Position numbers and translations under genes: made by a program
Notes under the pieces: generated by a model
Database searches by the model: none
The model's input: the letters and a program-made list of their open reading frames with translations, nothing else
What the model was told of the DNA's origin: nothing
Assembly (NCBI GenBank): GCA_041688815.1
Contig: JBDNHK010000100.1
Location: forward strand, 26,971 to 90,970
Direction: 5' to 3'
Source: Rhabdothermincola_A sp041688815
Lineage (GTDB): Bacteria > Actinomycetota > Acidimicrobiia > Acidimicrobiales > Acidimicrobilacustridaceae
DNA length: 64,000 nucleotides
Part shown: positions 35,716 through 44,533 of the stretch, in pieces
Layout of the letters: every line of letters begins with the position of its first letter
Numbering within the stretch: position 1 is the stretch's first letter

Positions 35716-36261
35716 CTACCGAACCGAGGGTTCGAGCACGAAGATGCGGATCTCGCGGCCCTGCACCCGCTGCTGGTACTTCTCGTAGCCGCCGTAGATC
35801 CCGGCCGAGACGGCCCACACTGCGCGGCGTTCGGCGTCGGTCGCCGGTCGGGCCGTCGCCCCCACGGTGGTGCCGTCGTACTCGACCGTGGCCTGCGGTT
35901 CGGCCTCCAGGTTCAAGACCCACGCCGGGGTGTTCGACTGGCCGAAGTTGGTGCCGAGCAGGGTCAGGTCGTCGCCGAGCGGTACCGAGATCAACGGGGT
36001 GACCCGGGGCTGCCCGCTCCTGCGCCCCGTGGTGGTGACCATGAGCACGGGCAGCCCCGCCAGCACCTCGGGCAGGCTCGACCGGCCCCCGCTCAACCGG
36101 TGGAGCGCCCGGTCGAGGGGCGGGAGGGCTTTGGAGAAGCACCACGCCCCCGGCTCGGTCGAGCCGAAGGCCTGATTGGCGCGCTGGAAGGCGTTCGCCG
36201 GCCGGTGCCGGTACCCGAGGTCCGAGGCCAGTCCCATGGCCCACGACCGTACCCACCTCAC
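35716..36261 (-). CDS. F420-dependent nitroreductase-family protein (Ddn-like)
   Basis: A split-barrel flavin/deazaflavin oxidoreductase of the DUF385/Ddn family. The core VLMVTTTGRRSGQPRVTPLI and NTPAWVLNLEAEPQATVEYDG are diagnostic. The family uses cofactor F420 to reduce quinones, nitro compounds or other substrates. GTG 36261 gives 181 residues. ATG 36237 would give 173 and begins closer to family N-termini (MGLASDLGY). It diverges from sigR. Confidence 0.82.
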   Translation of the reverse strand: MRWVRSWAMGLASDLGYRHRPANAFQRANQAFGSTEPGAWCFSKALPPLDRALHRLSGGRSSLPEVLAGLPVLMVTTTGRRSGQPRVTPLISVPLGDDLTLLGTNFGQSNTPAWVLNLEAEPQATVEYDGTTVGATARPATDAERRAVWAVSAGIYGGYEKYQQRVQGREIRIFVLEPSVR

Positions 36262-36338
36262 CGGCGCGGAGTTCTCCGGTACGAGGGGTGACGCTGCGCT
36301 TTGGAGGGTTCAGACGTGCGCACTGCTAGAACGGTCCC

Positions 36339-36977
36339 GTGGCCGACCAGGCGAAGTTCGCCGAGCAGGCGATGGAATACATGCCGCAGCTCTACGGCGC
36401 GGCGATGCGCATGACCCGCAACCCGGCCGATGCCGAGGACCTGGTGCAGGAGACCTACCTCAAGGCCTATCGGGGTTTCGGGGGCTTCCAGCAGGGGACC
36501 AACCTCAAGGCCTGGCTCTACCGGATCCTCACCAACACGTTCATCAACTCGTACCGCTCGAAGAAGCGGCGTCCCGACGAGACCGAGCTCGACGAGGTCG
36601 AGGACCTCTACCTGTACCGGCGCCTGGGTGGGCTCGAGGCGGCCCAGGCCGGTCGTAGCGCCGAGGACGAGCTCATGGACTGGTTCACCGACACCGAGGT
36701 GAAGGACGCCCTCGAGGCCCTCCCCGAGCAGTTCCGCATGGCGGTACTGCTGGCCGACGTCGACGGTTTCTCCTACAAGGAGATCGCCGAGATCCTCGAC
36801 ATCCCGATCGGCACCGTGATGAGTCGACTGCACCGGGGAAGAAAATCCCTCCAGAAGCAGTTGTACGAGTTTGCTCTCGAACGTGGGCTCACCGGACGGC
36901 CCCCCGCCACCGATGAGGTCCTGATCGAAGCTAGCGAATCTGCGCGTACCGGATCCCTGACTACGGACGACGACTGA
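36339..36977 (+). CDS. sigR: ECF sigma factor SigR/SigH-like
   Basis: A 212-residue extracytoplasmic-function sigma factor. Region 2 is seen in YGAAMRMTRNPADAEDLVQET and AWLYRILTNTFINSYR, and region 4 in LPEQFRMAVLLADVDGFSYK with the helix-turn-helix EIAEILDIPIGTVMSRLHRG. The sequence and the RsrA-type gene 2 bases downstream identify the thiol-oxidative-stress sigma factor (SigR of Streptomyces, SigH of Mycobacterium). It would control thioredoxin and mycothiol genes. The tail after residue 185 is acidic. I find no clear SigR-type GGAAT...GTT promoter upstream. Confidence 0.9.
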   Translation: MADQAKFAEQAMEYMPQLYGAAMRMTRNPADAEDLVQETYLKAYRGFGGFQQGTNLKAWLYRILTNTFINSYRSKKRRPDETELDEVEDLYLYRRLGGLEAAQAGRSAEDELMDWFTDTEVKDALEALPEQFRMAVLLADVDGFSYKEIAEILDIPIGTVMSRLHRGRKSLQKQLYEFALERGLTGRPPATDEVLIEASESARTGSLTTDDD

Positions 36978-36979
36978 CC

Positions 36980-37273
36980 ATGGCCCAACCCGAGCACCAC
37001 CATCACCCGACATCGTGCGAAGAGGCGTTGGCCGAGCTCTACACGTTCCTCGACGGGGAGCTGACCGAGGCCAAGAAGGCGGCGATCTCCTCGCACCTCC
37101 ACGGGTGCAATCCCTGTGTCGAGGTCTTCGACTTCGAGGCCGAGCTGCGTATCGTGGTGAGCACCAAGGCCGTCGAGCAGGTCCCCGAATCCCTACGCCT
37201 GCGAATCAGCGAGACCATCGCGACGCTCGCCCTGACCGAACCCCCCGAGGGCAACAGCCCCCCCGCCTTCTGA
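36980..37273 (+). CDS. rsrA: RsrA-like redox-sensing zinc anti-sigma factor
   Basis: A 97-residue ZAS-family anti-sigma factor. Zinc/redox ligands are all present: Cys13 in TSCEEALAELYTFLD and the H39xxxC43xxC46 motif in SSHLHGCNPC. Oxidation would form a disulfide, release zinc and free SigR. The His-rich N-terminus (EHHHH) is an extra. It is cotranscribed with sigR. Confidence 0.92.
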   Translation: MAQPEHHHHPTSCEEALAELYTFLDGELTEAKKAAISSHLHGCNPCVEVFDFEAELRIVVSTKAVEQVPESLRLRISETIATLALTEPPEGNSPPAF

Positions 37274-37297
37274 GCCAAGGCACCGGGGCTCTAGGAT
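37268..37297 (+). promoter_or_regulatory. Putative promoter (TTCTGA-N18-TAGGAT) of the 37306 gene
   Basis: A -35-like TTCTGA overlaps the rsrA stop. After 18 bases comes TAGGAT (37292-37297), 8 bases before the ATG. Confidence 0.4.
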
Positions 37298-37305
37298 CTC
37301 CAACC

Positions 37306-37440
37306 ATGGAACCCCTTCTCGGCGTCGTGTGGACGTTCTGGATCGCCGTCGCCCTGGTGGTCGGAACCATCCTCCTCGTGCTCGGCGTCGCGGTCGTGTA
37401 CGTGGCCAAGGTCATCGTCCCCAAGTACCCCAAGCGGTGA
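37306..37440 (+). CDS. 44-residue single-pass membrane protein
   Basis: One long hydrophobic helix (FWIAVALVVGTILLVLGVAVV) with a short outside N-terminus starting MEPLLGVVWT and a basic inside end (IVPKYPKR). I do not recognise a family. It has its own promoter-like box and precedes the DUF2342 gene by 7 bases, so the two may be cotranscribed. Confidence 0.5.
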   Translation: MEPLLGVVWTFWIAVALVVGTILLVLGVAVVYVAKVIVPKYPKR

Positions 37441-37447
37441 ACTGAGC

Positions 37448-38521
37448 ATGGCCGGCGCGGTCGACTGGGCCTTCGCCGAGAGCGTGGCCGTCCGCGTGTC
37501 GGGCCGTGAACCCTTCGCCGAGTCGTACCACTACGAGTCGCTCGGCCCCGACTTCGCCGAGTACACCGCCCTGGCCGAGGACCTGGTGGCGGCCGAGACC
37601 GGGTTGCGTTCCCTCGCCGGCCCGGCCCGGGCCCGGGTCACCGACCGAGCCGGGTGGGTGCGGGCCAACGTGGCCTCGTTCCAGCGTCTGCTGCGCCCGC
37701 TGCTCGACCGCTTCGGCGAACGGGTACAGGCCAGTCCTCTGGCGCCGGTCACCACCCGCCTCGCCGGTGCCGAGCTCGGCATGATGCTCGGCTGGATGAG
37801 CACCCGGGTGCTCGGTCAGTACGACCTGTTGGTCATCGAGGAGGAGAACCCCCTCGACCAGGACATCGTCTACTACGTGGGCCCCAACGTGCTGGCCCTC
37901 GAGAAGCAGTTCGGCTTCCCCCCCGGCGAGTTCCGGATGTGGCTGGCTCTCCACGAGGTCACCCACCGCGCCCAGTTCACCGGGGTGCCGTGGCTGCGCG
38001 AGCACTTCATCGGCCTCGTGCACCAGACCCTCGACGCCGTCGAGCCCGACCCTGATCGGCTGTTCGGAGCCCTCGACCAGGTGGTGGCGGCGCTGCGTCA
38101 GGGCCGCAACCCATTGGCCGACGGCGGCATGATGACCCTGTTGGCCGGGCCCGAGCAGCGGGCGGTGATCGACCAGGTGGCCGGCCTCATGAGCCTGCTC
38201 GAGGGCCACGGCGACGTCACCATGGACCGGGCGGGTGCGGGGCGGGTGCCCAGCGCCGAGCGCTTCGGCCGGGTCCTGCGCCAACGCCGCCAATCGGCGG
38301 TGGGGCTCACCAAGCTGCTGCAACAATTCATCGGGCTCGAGGCCAAGCTGGAGCAGTACGCCGAGGGCGAAGCCTTCATCGAGGCCGTCGAGGCTCATGG
38401 CGGGCCCGAACTGCTCAGTCGGGCGTGGGAGGCCCCGAGCCGTCTGCCCAGTCGGGCCGAGATCCGTGAGCCCCGTCTCTGGATCAACCGGCTCGATGCC
38501 ATGCTCCCGGCCGCCGGCTGA
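37448..38521 (+). CDS. DUF2342 zinc-dependent metallopeptidase
   Basis: A 357-residue protein of the actinobacterial zincin-like family once called 'coenzyme F420 biosynthesis-associated' (Rv3626c in Mycobacterium). The zinc motif is H169EVTH173 in WLALHEVTHRAQF. Other landmarks are LGQYDLLVIEEE and YYVGPNVLALEKQFGF. The substrate is unknown. The order DUF2342-tilS-hpt-ftsH-fol genes is shared with Mycobacterium. Confidence 0.88.
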   Translation: MAGAVDWAFAESVAVRVSGREPFAESYHYESLGPDFAEYTALAEDLVAAETGLRSLAGPARARVTDRAGWVRANVASFQRLLRPLLDRFGERVQASPLAPVTTRLAGAELGMMLGWMSTRVLGQYDLLVIEEENPLDQDIVYYVGPNVLALEKQFGFPPGEFRMWLALHEVTHRAQFTGVPWLREHFIGLVHQTLDAVEPDPDRLFGALDQVVAALRQGRNPLADGGMMTLLAGPEQRAVIDQVAGLMSLLEGHGDVTMDRAGAGRVPSAERFGRVLRQRRQSAVGLTKLLQQFIGLEAKLEQYAEGEAFIEAVEAHGGPELLSRAWEAPSRLPSRAEIREPRLWINRLDAMLPAAG

Positions 38522-38534
38522 GCGCGCCGACCCC

Positions 38535-39431
38535 ATGACCGAAGGGTCTGCGGTCGTCGCCCTGCTGGAGCGTTGCTCCTTCCCACCGCCGGGCACGGCC
38601 GTGGTGTGTGGTGTGTCCGGCGGCGCCGACTCGCTGGCCCTTCTGCTCCTTGCGGTCGCGGCGGGATGTGAGGTGACGGCCGTGCATGTCGATCACGGCC
38701 TGCGGGAGGGATCGGCCGAGGAAGCCGAGATCGTGCGGTCGGCGGCGGCGGAACTGGGCGCCGGCTTTCGGGCCGAGCGGGTCGAGGTGGGTCACGGCCC
38801 GAACCTCGAGGCTCGCGCCCGCGCCGCTCGTCACCGTGCGCTCGGTCCGTCGGCCGCGCTCGGCCACACCGCCGACGACCAGGCGGAGACGATCCTGTTG
38901 AACCTGCTGAGGGGGGCCGGGCTCGACGGGCTGGCCGGGATGCGTCCCGGTCGCCGTCACCCGATCCTGCGGCTTCGGCGCCGCGAAACGGAGGGGCTGT
39001 GCCTCACTCGGGGGCTGAGCACCGTGCGCGATCCGACCAACGACGATCCGGCCTTCCTGCGCAACCGGGTGCGCCACGAGGCCCTGCCGCTGCTCGAGGA
39101 CCTGGCCGGCCGGGACCTCGTCGCAGTGGTGACCCGTCAGGCCGATCTGCTGCGCGAGGCGTCCGATCACCTTCGGCGGGAGGCGACCGTCCTCGATCCC
39201 ACTGATGTTGCGGTCCTTCGCGCGGCGGCACCGGTGCTGGCCCGGGTGGCGATCCGCGAGTGGCTGCGGTCCCTGGACTCCGATGGCCATCCGCCCGACG
39301 CCGCCGCGGTCGAGCGGGTGCTGAGCGTGGTGCGCGGTGAGGTGCGGGCCACCGAGGTGCCCGGAGGGCGTCGGGTGGCGCGGACCGCCGGACGGCTCCG
39401 CCTCGAGGAACCCGACCCGGTCGTCCCCTGA
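38535..39431 (+). CDS. tilS: tRNA(Ile)-lysidine synthetase
   Basis: Modifies C34 of the tRNA-Ile CAU anticodon to lysidine so that it reads AUA. The PP-loop CGVSGGADSLALLLL lies near residues 24-38, followed by VHVDHGLREGS and GHTADDQAETILLNLLRGAG. The 298-residue length lacks the extra C-terminal domain of longer TilS proteins, which is common in actinobacteria. The ATG at 38535 lies 13 bases after the previous stop. Confidence 0.93.
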   Translation: MTEGSAVVALLERCSFPPPGTAVVCGVSGGADSLALLLLAVAAGCEVTAVHVDHGLREGSAEEAEIVRSAAAELGAGFRAERVEVGHGPNLEARARAARHRALGPSAALGHTADDQAETILLNLLRGAGLDGLAGMRPGRRHPILRLRRRETEGLCLTRGLSTVRDPTNDDPAFLRNRVRHEALPLLEDLAGRDLVAVVTRQADLLREASDHLRREATVLDPTDVAVLRAAAPVLARVAIREWLRSLDSDGHPPDAAAVERVLSVVRGEVRATEVPGGRRVARTAGRLRLEEPDPVVP

Positions 39432-39464
39432 GGTCACCTCGCCGCTCGTCATCGACGGCTGGGC

Positions 39465-39470
39465 TACGTT
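39465..39470 (+). promoter_or_regulatory. Putative -10 box of hpt
   Basis: TACGTT precedes the hpt GTG by 8 bases with no Shine-Dalgarno. Confidence 0.35.
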
Positions 39471-39478
39471 CGGCCTTC

Positions 39479-40051
39479 GTGCCCTCCGTCCCCGAGCAAC
39501 CCGCGGTCGCCACCCACGTCAACGACGACCCGGACCTCGGTGAGGTGGTGGTGTCGCACGAGACCCTGCACCGGCGGCTCGACGAGATCGGGGCGCAGAT
39601 CACCTCCGACTACGCCGGGAGGCGCCCCCTGCTCGTCGGTGTGCTCAAGGGCGCGGTGATGCTGATGGCCGACCTGGCCCGCCGGGTCGACCTACCCGTC
39701 GAGCTCGACTTCATGGCGGTGTCGTCCTACGGCAGCGCCACCAAGACCAGCGGTGTGGTGCGCATCGTGAAGGACCTCGACGCCGATCTCACCGGTCGGG
39801 ACGTCATCGTCGTCGAGGACATCGTCGACAGCGGGCTCACGCTCAACTACCTGCTCAAGAACCTGGCCACCCGCCACCCGGGCAGCCTGGAGGTGTGCGC
39901 CCTGCTCGTGAAGGAAGGCCAGCAGAAGGTCGAGCCTCCGCTGCGCTACGTGGGCTTTCGGCTCCCCAACGTCTTCGTGGTCGGCTACGGCCTCGACGTC
40001 GATGAGCGCTACCGCAACCTGGGCGACGTCCGCACCTACCTGGGTCACTGA
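39479..40051 (+). CDS. hpt: Hypoxanthine phosphoribosyltransferase
   Basis: Salvages hypoxanthine and guanine with PRPP. The 190-residue enzyme has the PRPP-binding signature VIVVEDIVDSGLTL, the flexible loop sequence SSYGSATKTSG and a base-binding VGFRLPNVFVVGYGLD region. The 20-residue N-terminal extension is a little longer than usual. The tilS-hpt-ftsH order is widely conserved in bacteria. Confidence 0.94.
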   Translation: MPSVPEQPAVATHVNDDPDLGEVVVSHETLHRRLDEIGAQITSDYAGRRPLLVGVLKGAVMLMADLARRVDLPVELDFMAVSSYGSATKTSGVVRIVKDLDADLTGRDVIVVEDIVDSGLTLNYLLKNLATRHPGSLEVCALLVKEGQQKVEPPLRYVGFRLPNVFVVGYGLDVDERYRNLGDVRTYLGH

Positions 40052-40129
40052 CGGCCCGCCGGCGTTGGCGGCCCCACCGGTGGTGGCCGGGACACGATTC
40101 TCGAGTGCTGTCGCGGCCGCTGGCGTCGC

Positions 40130-40135
40130 TACCCT
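40130..40135 (+). promoter_or_regulatory. Putative -10 box of ftsH
   Basis: TACCCT is followed after 9 bases by the GTG of ftsH. It is a candidate for a separate, nearly leaderless ftsH transcript. Confidence 0.35.
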
Positions 40136-40144
40136 CACTTCACC

Positions 40145-42103
40145 GTGAAGACGTCACCGAGCTCCCGCAAAGCCCGGTCATCCCGCCGCTGGCTGCTGCT
40201 CCTCGTGGCGGTGGTGGTGATGGCCGTCGGGGCCGTGCTGCTGCTCACCCGCAGCGGTCCCGACCGCACCGACCTGAAGCTGGCCGAGTTCGAGCAGAAG
40301 ATCGCCGCCGGCGAAGTGGCCACGGCCGACATCCAGGATCGCGAGAACCGGGTCGACGGCAAGTTGACCGACGACACCCTCTACAAGGTCAGCTACCCCA
40401 ACGACTATGCCGAGACGCTCACCAAGCAGCTCGTGGCCGCCGGCGTCGAGATCGAGACGAACAACCAGGGTGAGTCGATCCTCACCCGGTTGCTGTTCCA
40501 GCTCCTGCCCGTGGTCCTTCTCGTCGGCGCCTTCCTGTGGCTGATCTCCAGCATGCAGGGCGGGAGTGGGCCGATGGGCAAGTTCTCGAAGACGAAGGCC
40601 CGCAAGGCCGACAAGGACCTCCCGGTCGTCACCTTCGCCGATGTGGCCGGGTGCGACGAGGCCATCGAGGAGTTGGCGGAGATCCGCGACTTCCTCGCCG
40701 AACCCGATCGCTTCCTCGCCATGGGCGCCAAGATCCCGAAGGGGGTGCTGTTGTTCGGGCCGCCGGGCACCGGCAAGACCCTGCTGGCCCGGGCCGTGGC
40801 CGGCGAGGCCGGGGCACCGTTCTTCTCGATCTCGGGGTCCGACTTCGTCGAGATGTTCGTGGGCGTCGGCGCCAGCCGGGTGCGCAACCTGTTCGAGCAG
40901 GCCAAGGCCGAGGCCCCGGCCATCATCTTCGTCGACGAGATCGACGCCGTCGGTCGTCACCGCGGGGCCGGGCTCGGCGGGGGGCACGACGAACGCGAGC
41001 AGACCCTCAACCAGCTCCTCGTCGAGATGGACGGCTTCGACGTGAGCGCCGGCGTGATCCTGATCGCCGCCACCAACCGACCCGACATCCTCGACCCGGC
41101 CCTGCTGCGCCCTGGCCGCTTCGACCGTCAGATCGTCGTCGACCAGCCCGACCTCGTGGGCCGCGAGGCGATCCTGGCGGTGCACGCCAAGGGCAAGCCG
41201 CTCGGTGACGACGTGGCGCTGGCCGTCCTGGCCCGCCGCACCCCGGGATTCACCGGCGCCGACCTGGCCAACCTGCTCAACGAGGCCGCTCTGCTCGCCG
41301 CCCGTCGCGGCGAGACCACCATCTCGATGCGCGAGTGCGAAGAGGCCATCGACCGCCTGCTGGCCGGGCCCGAGCGCAAGAGCCGGGTGATGTCCGATCG
41401 CGAGAAGCGCATGATCGCCTACCACGAGGGCGGGCACGCCCTGGTCGGGCACGTGCTGCTCAACACCGATCCCATCCACCGGGTGTCGATCATCTCGCGG
41501 GGTCGGGCCCTCGGCTGGACGCTCGCCCTGCCCGTCGAGGACAAGCTGTGGCACACGCGGGCCGAGCTCGTCGACCAGATGGCGATGTTGCTCGGGGGGC
41601 GTACCGCCGAGGAGCTGATCTTCGGTGACCCCACCACCGGCGCCTCCGACGACATCAAGCGGGTCACGCAGATCGCCCGGGCCATGGTCACTCAGTACGG
41701 CATGAGCGATGCCCTCGGCACCCAGCAACTCGGGCGCCAACGGGGGGAGCCCTTCCTCGGACGCGAGATGGCCGGTGAGCCCGACTACAGCGAGCAGGTG
41801 GCGGCCGCCATCGATGCCGAGGTGGCCCGCCTGGTGGGCGAGGCCCGCGCCGAGGCTCGGGAGGTCCTGAGCCTGCATCGGGGCACGCTCGACCGGCTCG
41901 CCGACGCGTTGGTGGAGCACGAGACGCTCGGGGACCCCGAACTCGGGGCCATCCTGGCCGAGGCCGATGCGGTCGACACCGGCGACGCCCCCGCCCGGGG
42001 TTCGGCACGAATCGGGAATGAAGCGCCGTCGGTAGGCGCTGATGCCCCGCAGGTGAGCCGGTACCAGGCCGGCGCGACCCCACCGTGGGAGCCCGAGCCA
42101 TGA
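40145..42103 (+). CDS. ftsH: ATP-dependent zinc metalloprotease FtsH
   Basis: Membrane-anchored AAA+ protease for membrane and regulatory proteins. The 652 residues comprise an N-terminal membrane helix, a small periplasmic domain, a second helix (LLPVVLLVGAFLWLI), the ATPase with FGPPGTGKTLLARA, FVDEIDAVG and the SRH ATNRPDILDPALLRPGRFDR, then the protease with H427EGGH431 and its third ligand in the DDIKRVTQIAR region. The HEGGH variant of HEXXH is usual in actinobacteria. The last 50 residues are disordered. The stop overlaps folE. Confidence 0.96.
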   Translation: MKTSPSSRKARSSRRWLLLLVAVVVMAVGAVLLLTRSGPDRTDLKLAEFEQKIAAGEVATADIQDRENRVDGKLTDDTLYKVSYPNDYAETLTKQLVAAGVEIETNNQGESILTRLLFQLLPVVLLVGAFLWLISSMQGGSGPMGKFSKTKARKADKDLPVVTFADVAGCDEAIEELAEIRDFLAEPDRFLAMGAKIPKGVLLFGPPGTGKTLLARAVAGEAGAPFFSISGSDFVEMFVGVGASRVRNLFEQAKAEAPAIIFVDEIDAVGRHRGAGLGGGHDEREQTLNQLLVEMDGFDVSAGVILIAATNRPDILDPALLRPGRFDRQIVVDQPDLVGREAILAVHAKGKPLGDDVALAVLARRTPGFTGADLANLLNEAALLAARRGETTISMRECEEAIDRLLAGPERKSRVMSDREKRMIAYHEGGHALVGHVLLNTDPIHRVSIISRGRALGWTLALPVEDKLWHTRAELVDQMAMLLGGRTAEELIFGDPTTGASDDIKRVTQIARAMVTQYGMSDALGTQQLGRQRGEPFLGREMAGEPDYSEQVAAAIDAEVARLVGEARAEAREVLSLHRGTLDRLADALVEHETLGDPELGAILAEADAVDTGDAPARGSARIGNEAPSVGADAPQVSRYQAGATPPWEPEP

Positions 42104-42807
42104 GCATCGATCCGAACCCCGCTGTGTCGAACAACGGCCACGACGGCCTAGGGTCATTTGCCGTGCCCCCCTTCGACGAGCCCGAACTGGCTCGCGCCCC
42201 CCGACCGGTGCCACCACGCGAGGAGCTCGTGGCCTTGCCGCCCGTCGATCTGCCCCGCATCGAGGCCGCTGTCCGCGAGATCCTCATCGCCATCGGCGAG
42301 AACCCCGACAGGGACGGCCTCCTCGACACCCCGGCCCGAGTGGCTCGCATGTACGCCGAAGTCTTCGCCGGGTTGCGCGAAGAGCCGGACAGCCACCTCA
42401 AGGTGGTGTTCGAGGCCGACCACGACGAGATGGTGATGGTGCGCGACATCTCGCTGGCGTCGATGTGCGAGCACCATCTCGTGCCGTTCATCGGCAAGGC
42501 CCACGTGGCCTACATCCCCAACGAGGACGGGCGCGTCACCGGGCTGTCCAAACTGGCCCGCCTGGTCGACACCTACGCCAAGCGACCCCAGGTGCAGGAG
42601 CGGCTCACCGCGCAGATCGCCAACGAGATCGAACGCACCCTCCAGCCCCGGGGCGTGCTGGTCGTGGTCGAGGCCGAACACCTGTGCATGTCCATGCGAG
42701 GTGTCCGCAAGCCGGGCTCGTCCACGGTCACGTCGGCGGTTCGCGGTTTGTTCCGCGACAGCACCGCCACCCGTTTCGAGGCGATGCGCTACATCGCGAG
42801 GTCGTGA
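42100..42807 (+). CDS. folE: GTP cyclohydrolase I
   Basis: First enzyme of folate synthesis, converting GTP to dihydroneopterin triphosphate. The 235 residues carry the zinc ligands in SMCEHHLVPF and EAEHLCMSMRG and the conserved GLSKLARLVDTYAKRPQVQE. The roughly 60-residue N-terminal extension is variable. The ATG overlaps the ftsH stop, and the GTG of folP overlaps its own stop. It is the head of folE-folP-(43595)-folB-folK. Confidence 0.95.
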   Translation: MSIDPNPAVSNNGHDGLGSFAVPPFDEPELARAPRPVPPREELVALPPVDLPRIEAAVREILIAIGENPDRDGLLDTPARVARMYAEVFAGLREEPDSHLKVVFEADHDEMVMVRDISLASMCEHHLVPFIGKAHVAYIPNEDGRVTGLSKLARLVDTYAKRPQVQERLTAQIANEIERTLQPRGVLVVVEAEHLCMSMRGVRKPGSSTVTSAVRGLFRDSTATRFEAMRYIARS

Positions 42808-43598
42808 CCGCCCGTCCCGCCATGCCCCTCGTGATGGGGGTCGTGAACGTCACGCCCGACTCGTTCAGTGACGGAGGCCTTTTCCTCGACGCTGAGGCCG
42901 CTGTCGCCCACGGCCTCGAATTGCTGGTCGAGGGCGCCGCCGTGCTCGACGTGGGCGGTGAGAGCACCCGTCCGGGTGCGATGCCGGTGAGCACGGCCGA
43001 GGAACTCCGGCGGGTGTTGCCGGTGGTGGAGGCCCTGGCCGAACACGCCCGGGTCAGTATCGACACGCGCAAGGCCGAGGTCGCGCGGGCTGCGGTCGCC
43101 GCAGGAGCCACCCTCGTGAACGACATCTCGGCGTCGCTCTGGAAGGTCGCGGCCGAGACCGGTGCCGGGTGGGTGGCCATGCACATGCAGGGCGAGCCCG
43201 CCACGATGCAAACCGAACCGCGGTACGACGACGTCGTCGGTGAGGTCTGCGCCTTCCTCGAGGCCCAGGCCCGGCGGGCCGAGACGGCGGGGGTCGGTGA
43301 GGTCTGGATCGATCCGGGGGTCGGATTCGGCAAGACGATGGCCCACAACCTGGCCCTGCTGGCTCACCTCGACCGGGTGGTCGACCTCGGTTGGCCGGTG
43401 CTCATCGGCACCAGCCGCAAGGCCACGCTCGGGTGCATCCTCGCGGCCTCCGACGGCGTCGCCGACATCGTGCCGGTCGACGATCGCCTGGCCGCCACCA
43501 TCGCCACCCAGGTGTGGTGCATGCACCGCGGTGTGGCCATGGTCAGGGCCCACGAGGGGCGCGCCGCCGTCCAGGCGGCTCGAGTCGTGGCAGCATGA
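42804..43598 (+). CDS. folP: Dihydropteroate synthase
   Basis: Joins p-aminobenzoate to dihydropterin pyrophosphate and is the sulfonamide target. The 264-residue TIM barrel shows VMGVVNVTPDSFSDGG, the pyrophosphate-binding DVGGESTRPGA, SIDTRKAEVA, LVNDISA, DPGVGFGKT and GTSRKATLG. The GTG at 42804 overlaps the folE stop. Confidence 0.95.
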   Translation: MTARPAMPLVMGVVNVTPDSFSDGGLFLDAEAAVAHGLELLVEGAAVLDVGGESTRPGAMPVSTAEELRRVLPVVEALAEHARVSIDTRKAEVARAAVAAGATLVNDISASLWKVAAETGAGWVAMHMQGEPATMQTEPRYDDVVGEVCAFLEAQARRAETAGVGEVWIDPGVGFGKTMAHNLALLAHLDRVVDLGWPVLIGTSRKATLGCILAASDGVADIVPVDDRLAATIATQVWCMHRGVAMVRAHEGRAAVQAARVVAA

Positions 43599-44116
43599 GT
43601 CCCGTGGTCAGCAAAGGCAAGTGGGCTCAGGGCATCCGCCCCCGCAACTTTCATTGGGTGATCGGCGACCGGCTCGCCATCTGTGAGCGACCGGGTGGAT
43701 ACGCCGCGAACCATCGCAAGGTCCGGCGCCAAGAGGAGATCATCTGGATCCGTGAGCAGGGCTTCACCCTGGTGATCTCCACCATCCAGGCCCCTCACAA
43801 CCTGCACAACTACGACGAGCTCGGGGTGGTGTGGCGTCATCGGCCCTTCGACGAGGACGACCGCGTCGGTTACGAACGGCGGCTGTTCACCGAGCTGCGC
43901 GATCTGCTGGCCGGCGGGGCCAAGGTGGTGGTGCACAGTGAAGAGCTGGGCGATCGGGTCTGTGGGCTGATCGCCGGCTACCTGCTCTGGGTCGGGCTGC
44001 TCGACACCCCGCCGGCGACGGTCACGGTCGTGGAGCGCCTCACCGGTCGTCAGCTCGGCCCGGTCGGACGCGAACTGGTGGCAGTGGCCGACGCCCTGCC
44101 CCCTCCCGCCGCCTGA
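43595..44116 (+). CDS. Phosphatase-like protein with Cys-to-Ser change in the CX5R loop
   Basis: A 173-residue protein I cannot name. The central part (FTLVISTIQAPHNLHNYDE, then VVWRHRPFDEDDRVG, then KVVVHSEELGDRVCGLIAGYLL) follows the layout of dual-specificity phosphatases. The catalytic HCX5R signature is present as HSX5R: Ser115 replaces the cysteine nucleophile and Arg121 is kept. A pseudophosphatase or phosphate-binding role is possible. It is locked into the folate operon: its ATG overlaps the folP stop, and folB follows 51 bases later. Fold assignment is by eye and moderate in certainty. Confidence 0.6.
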   Translation: MSPVVSKGKWAQGIRPRNFHWVIGDRLAICERPGGYAANHRKVRRQEEIIWIREQGFTLVISTIQAPHNLHNYDELGVVWRHRPFDEDDRVGYERRLFTELRDLLAGGAKVVVHSEELGDRVCGLIAGYLLWVGLLDTPPATVTVVERLTGRQLGPVGRELVAVADALPPPAA

Positions 44117-44167
44117 CCCTGGCGCCAACGCACCGCAACCGTTCCCTTCTCCGAACCGGACCCTCCC

Positions 44168-44533
44168 ATGCCCTCCACCGACCACATCGAGCTTCGTGGC
44201 CTCGTGGCCAGCGGGATCTGCGGGGCCCTTCCCGAAGAGCGGGTCCGGGCCCAGCCTCTCGAGGTCGACCTCGATGTCGTGGCCGACCTCTCCCGGCCCG
44301 GTGTGAGCGACGATCTGGCCGACACCCTCGACTACGGCGCCATCGCCGCGGCCGTCGAGGCCGTCATCACCGGTGAGGGGTTCGTGCTGCTCGAACGCCT
44401 GGCTCAGCGCCTGGCCGACGTCGTGCTCGCCGACCCCCGTGCGCTCGGCGTCACGGTGAGCGTCCGCAAGCTGCGCCCCCCGGTGCCGCAGGTGATGGCC
44501 ACCTCGGGTGTGCGCATCACCCGTACCCGCTGA
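44168..44533 (+). CDS. folB: Dihydroneopterin aldolase
   Basis: Cleaves dihydroneopterin to hydroxymethyl-dihydropterin. The 121-residue T-fold enzyme shows IELRGLVASGICGALPEE, the catalytic-region Tyr in DTLDYGAIAAAV, and the C-terminal VSVRKLRPPVP with its essential Lys. Its stop overlaps the folK start by one base (TGATG). Confidence 0.92.
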   Translation: MPSTDHIELRGLVASGICGALPEERVRAQPLEVDLDVVADLSRPGVSDDLADTLDYGAIAAAVEAVITGEGFVLLERLAQRLADVVLADPRALGVTVSVRKLRPPVPQVMATSGVRITRTR

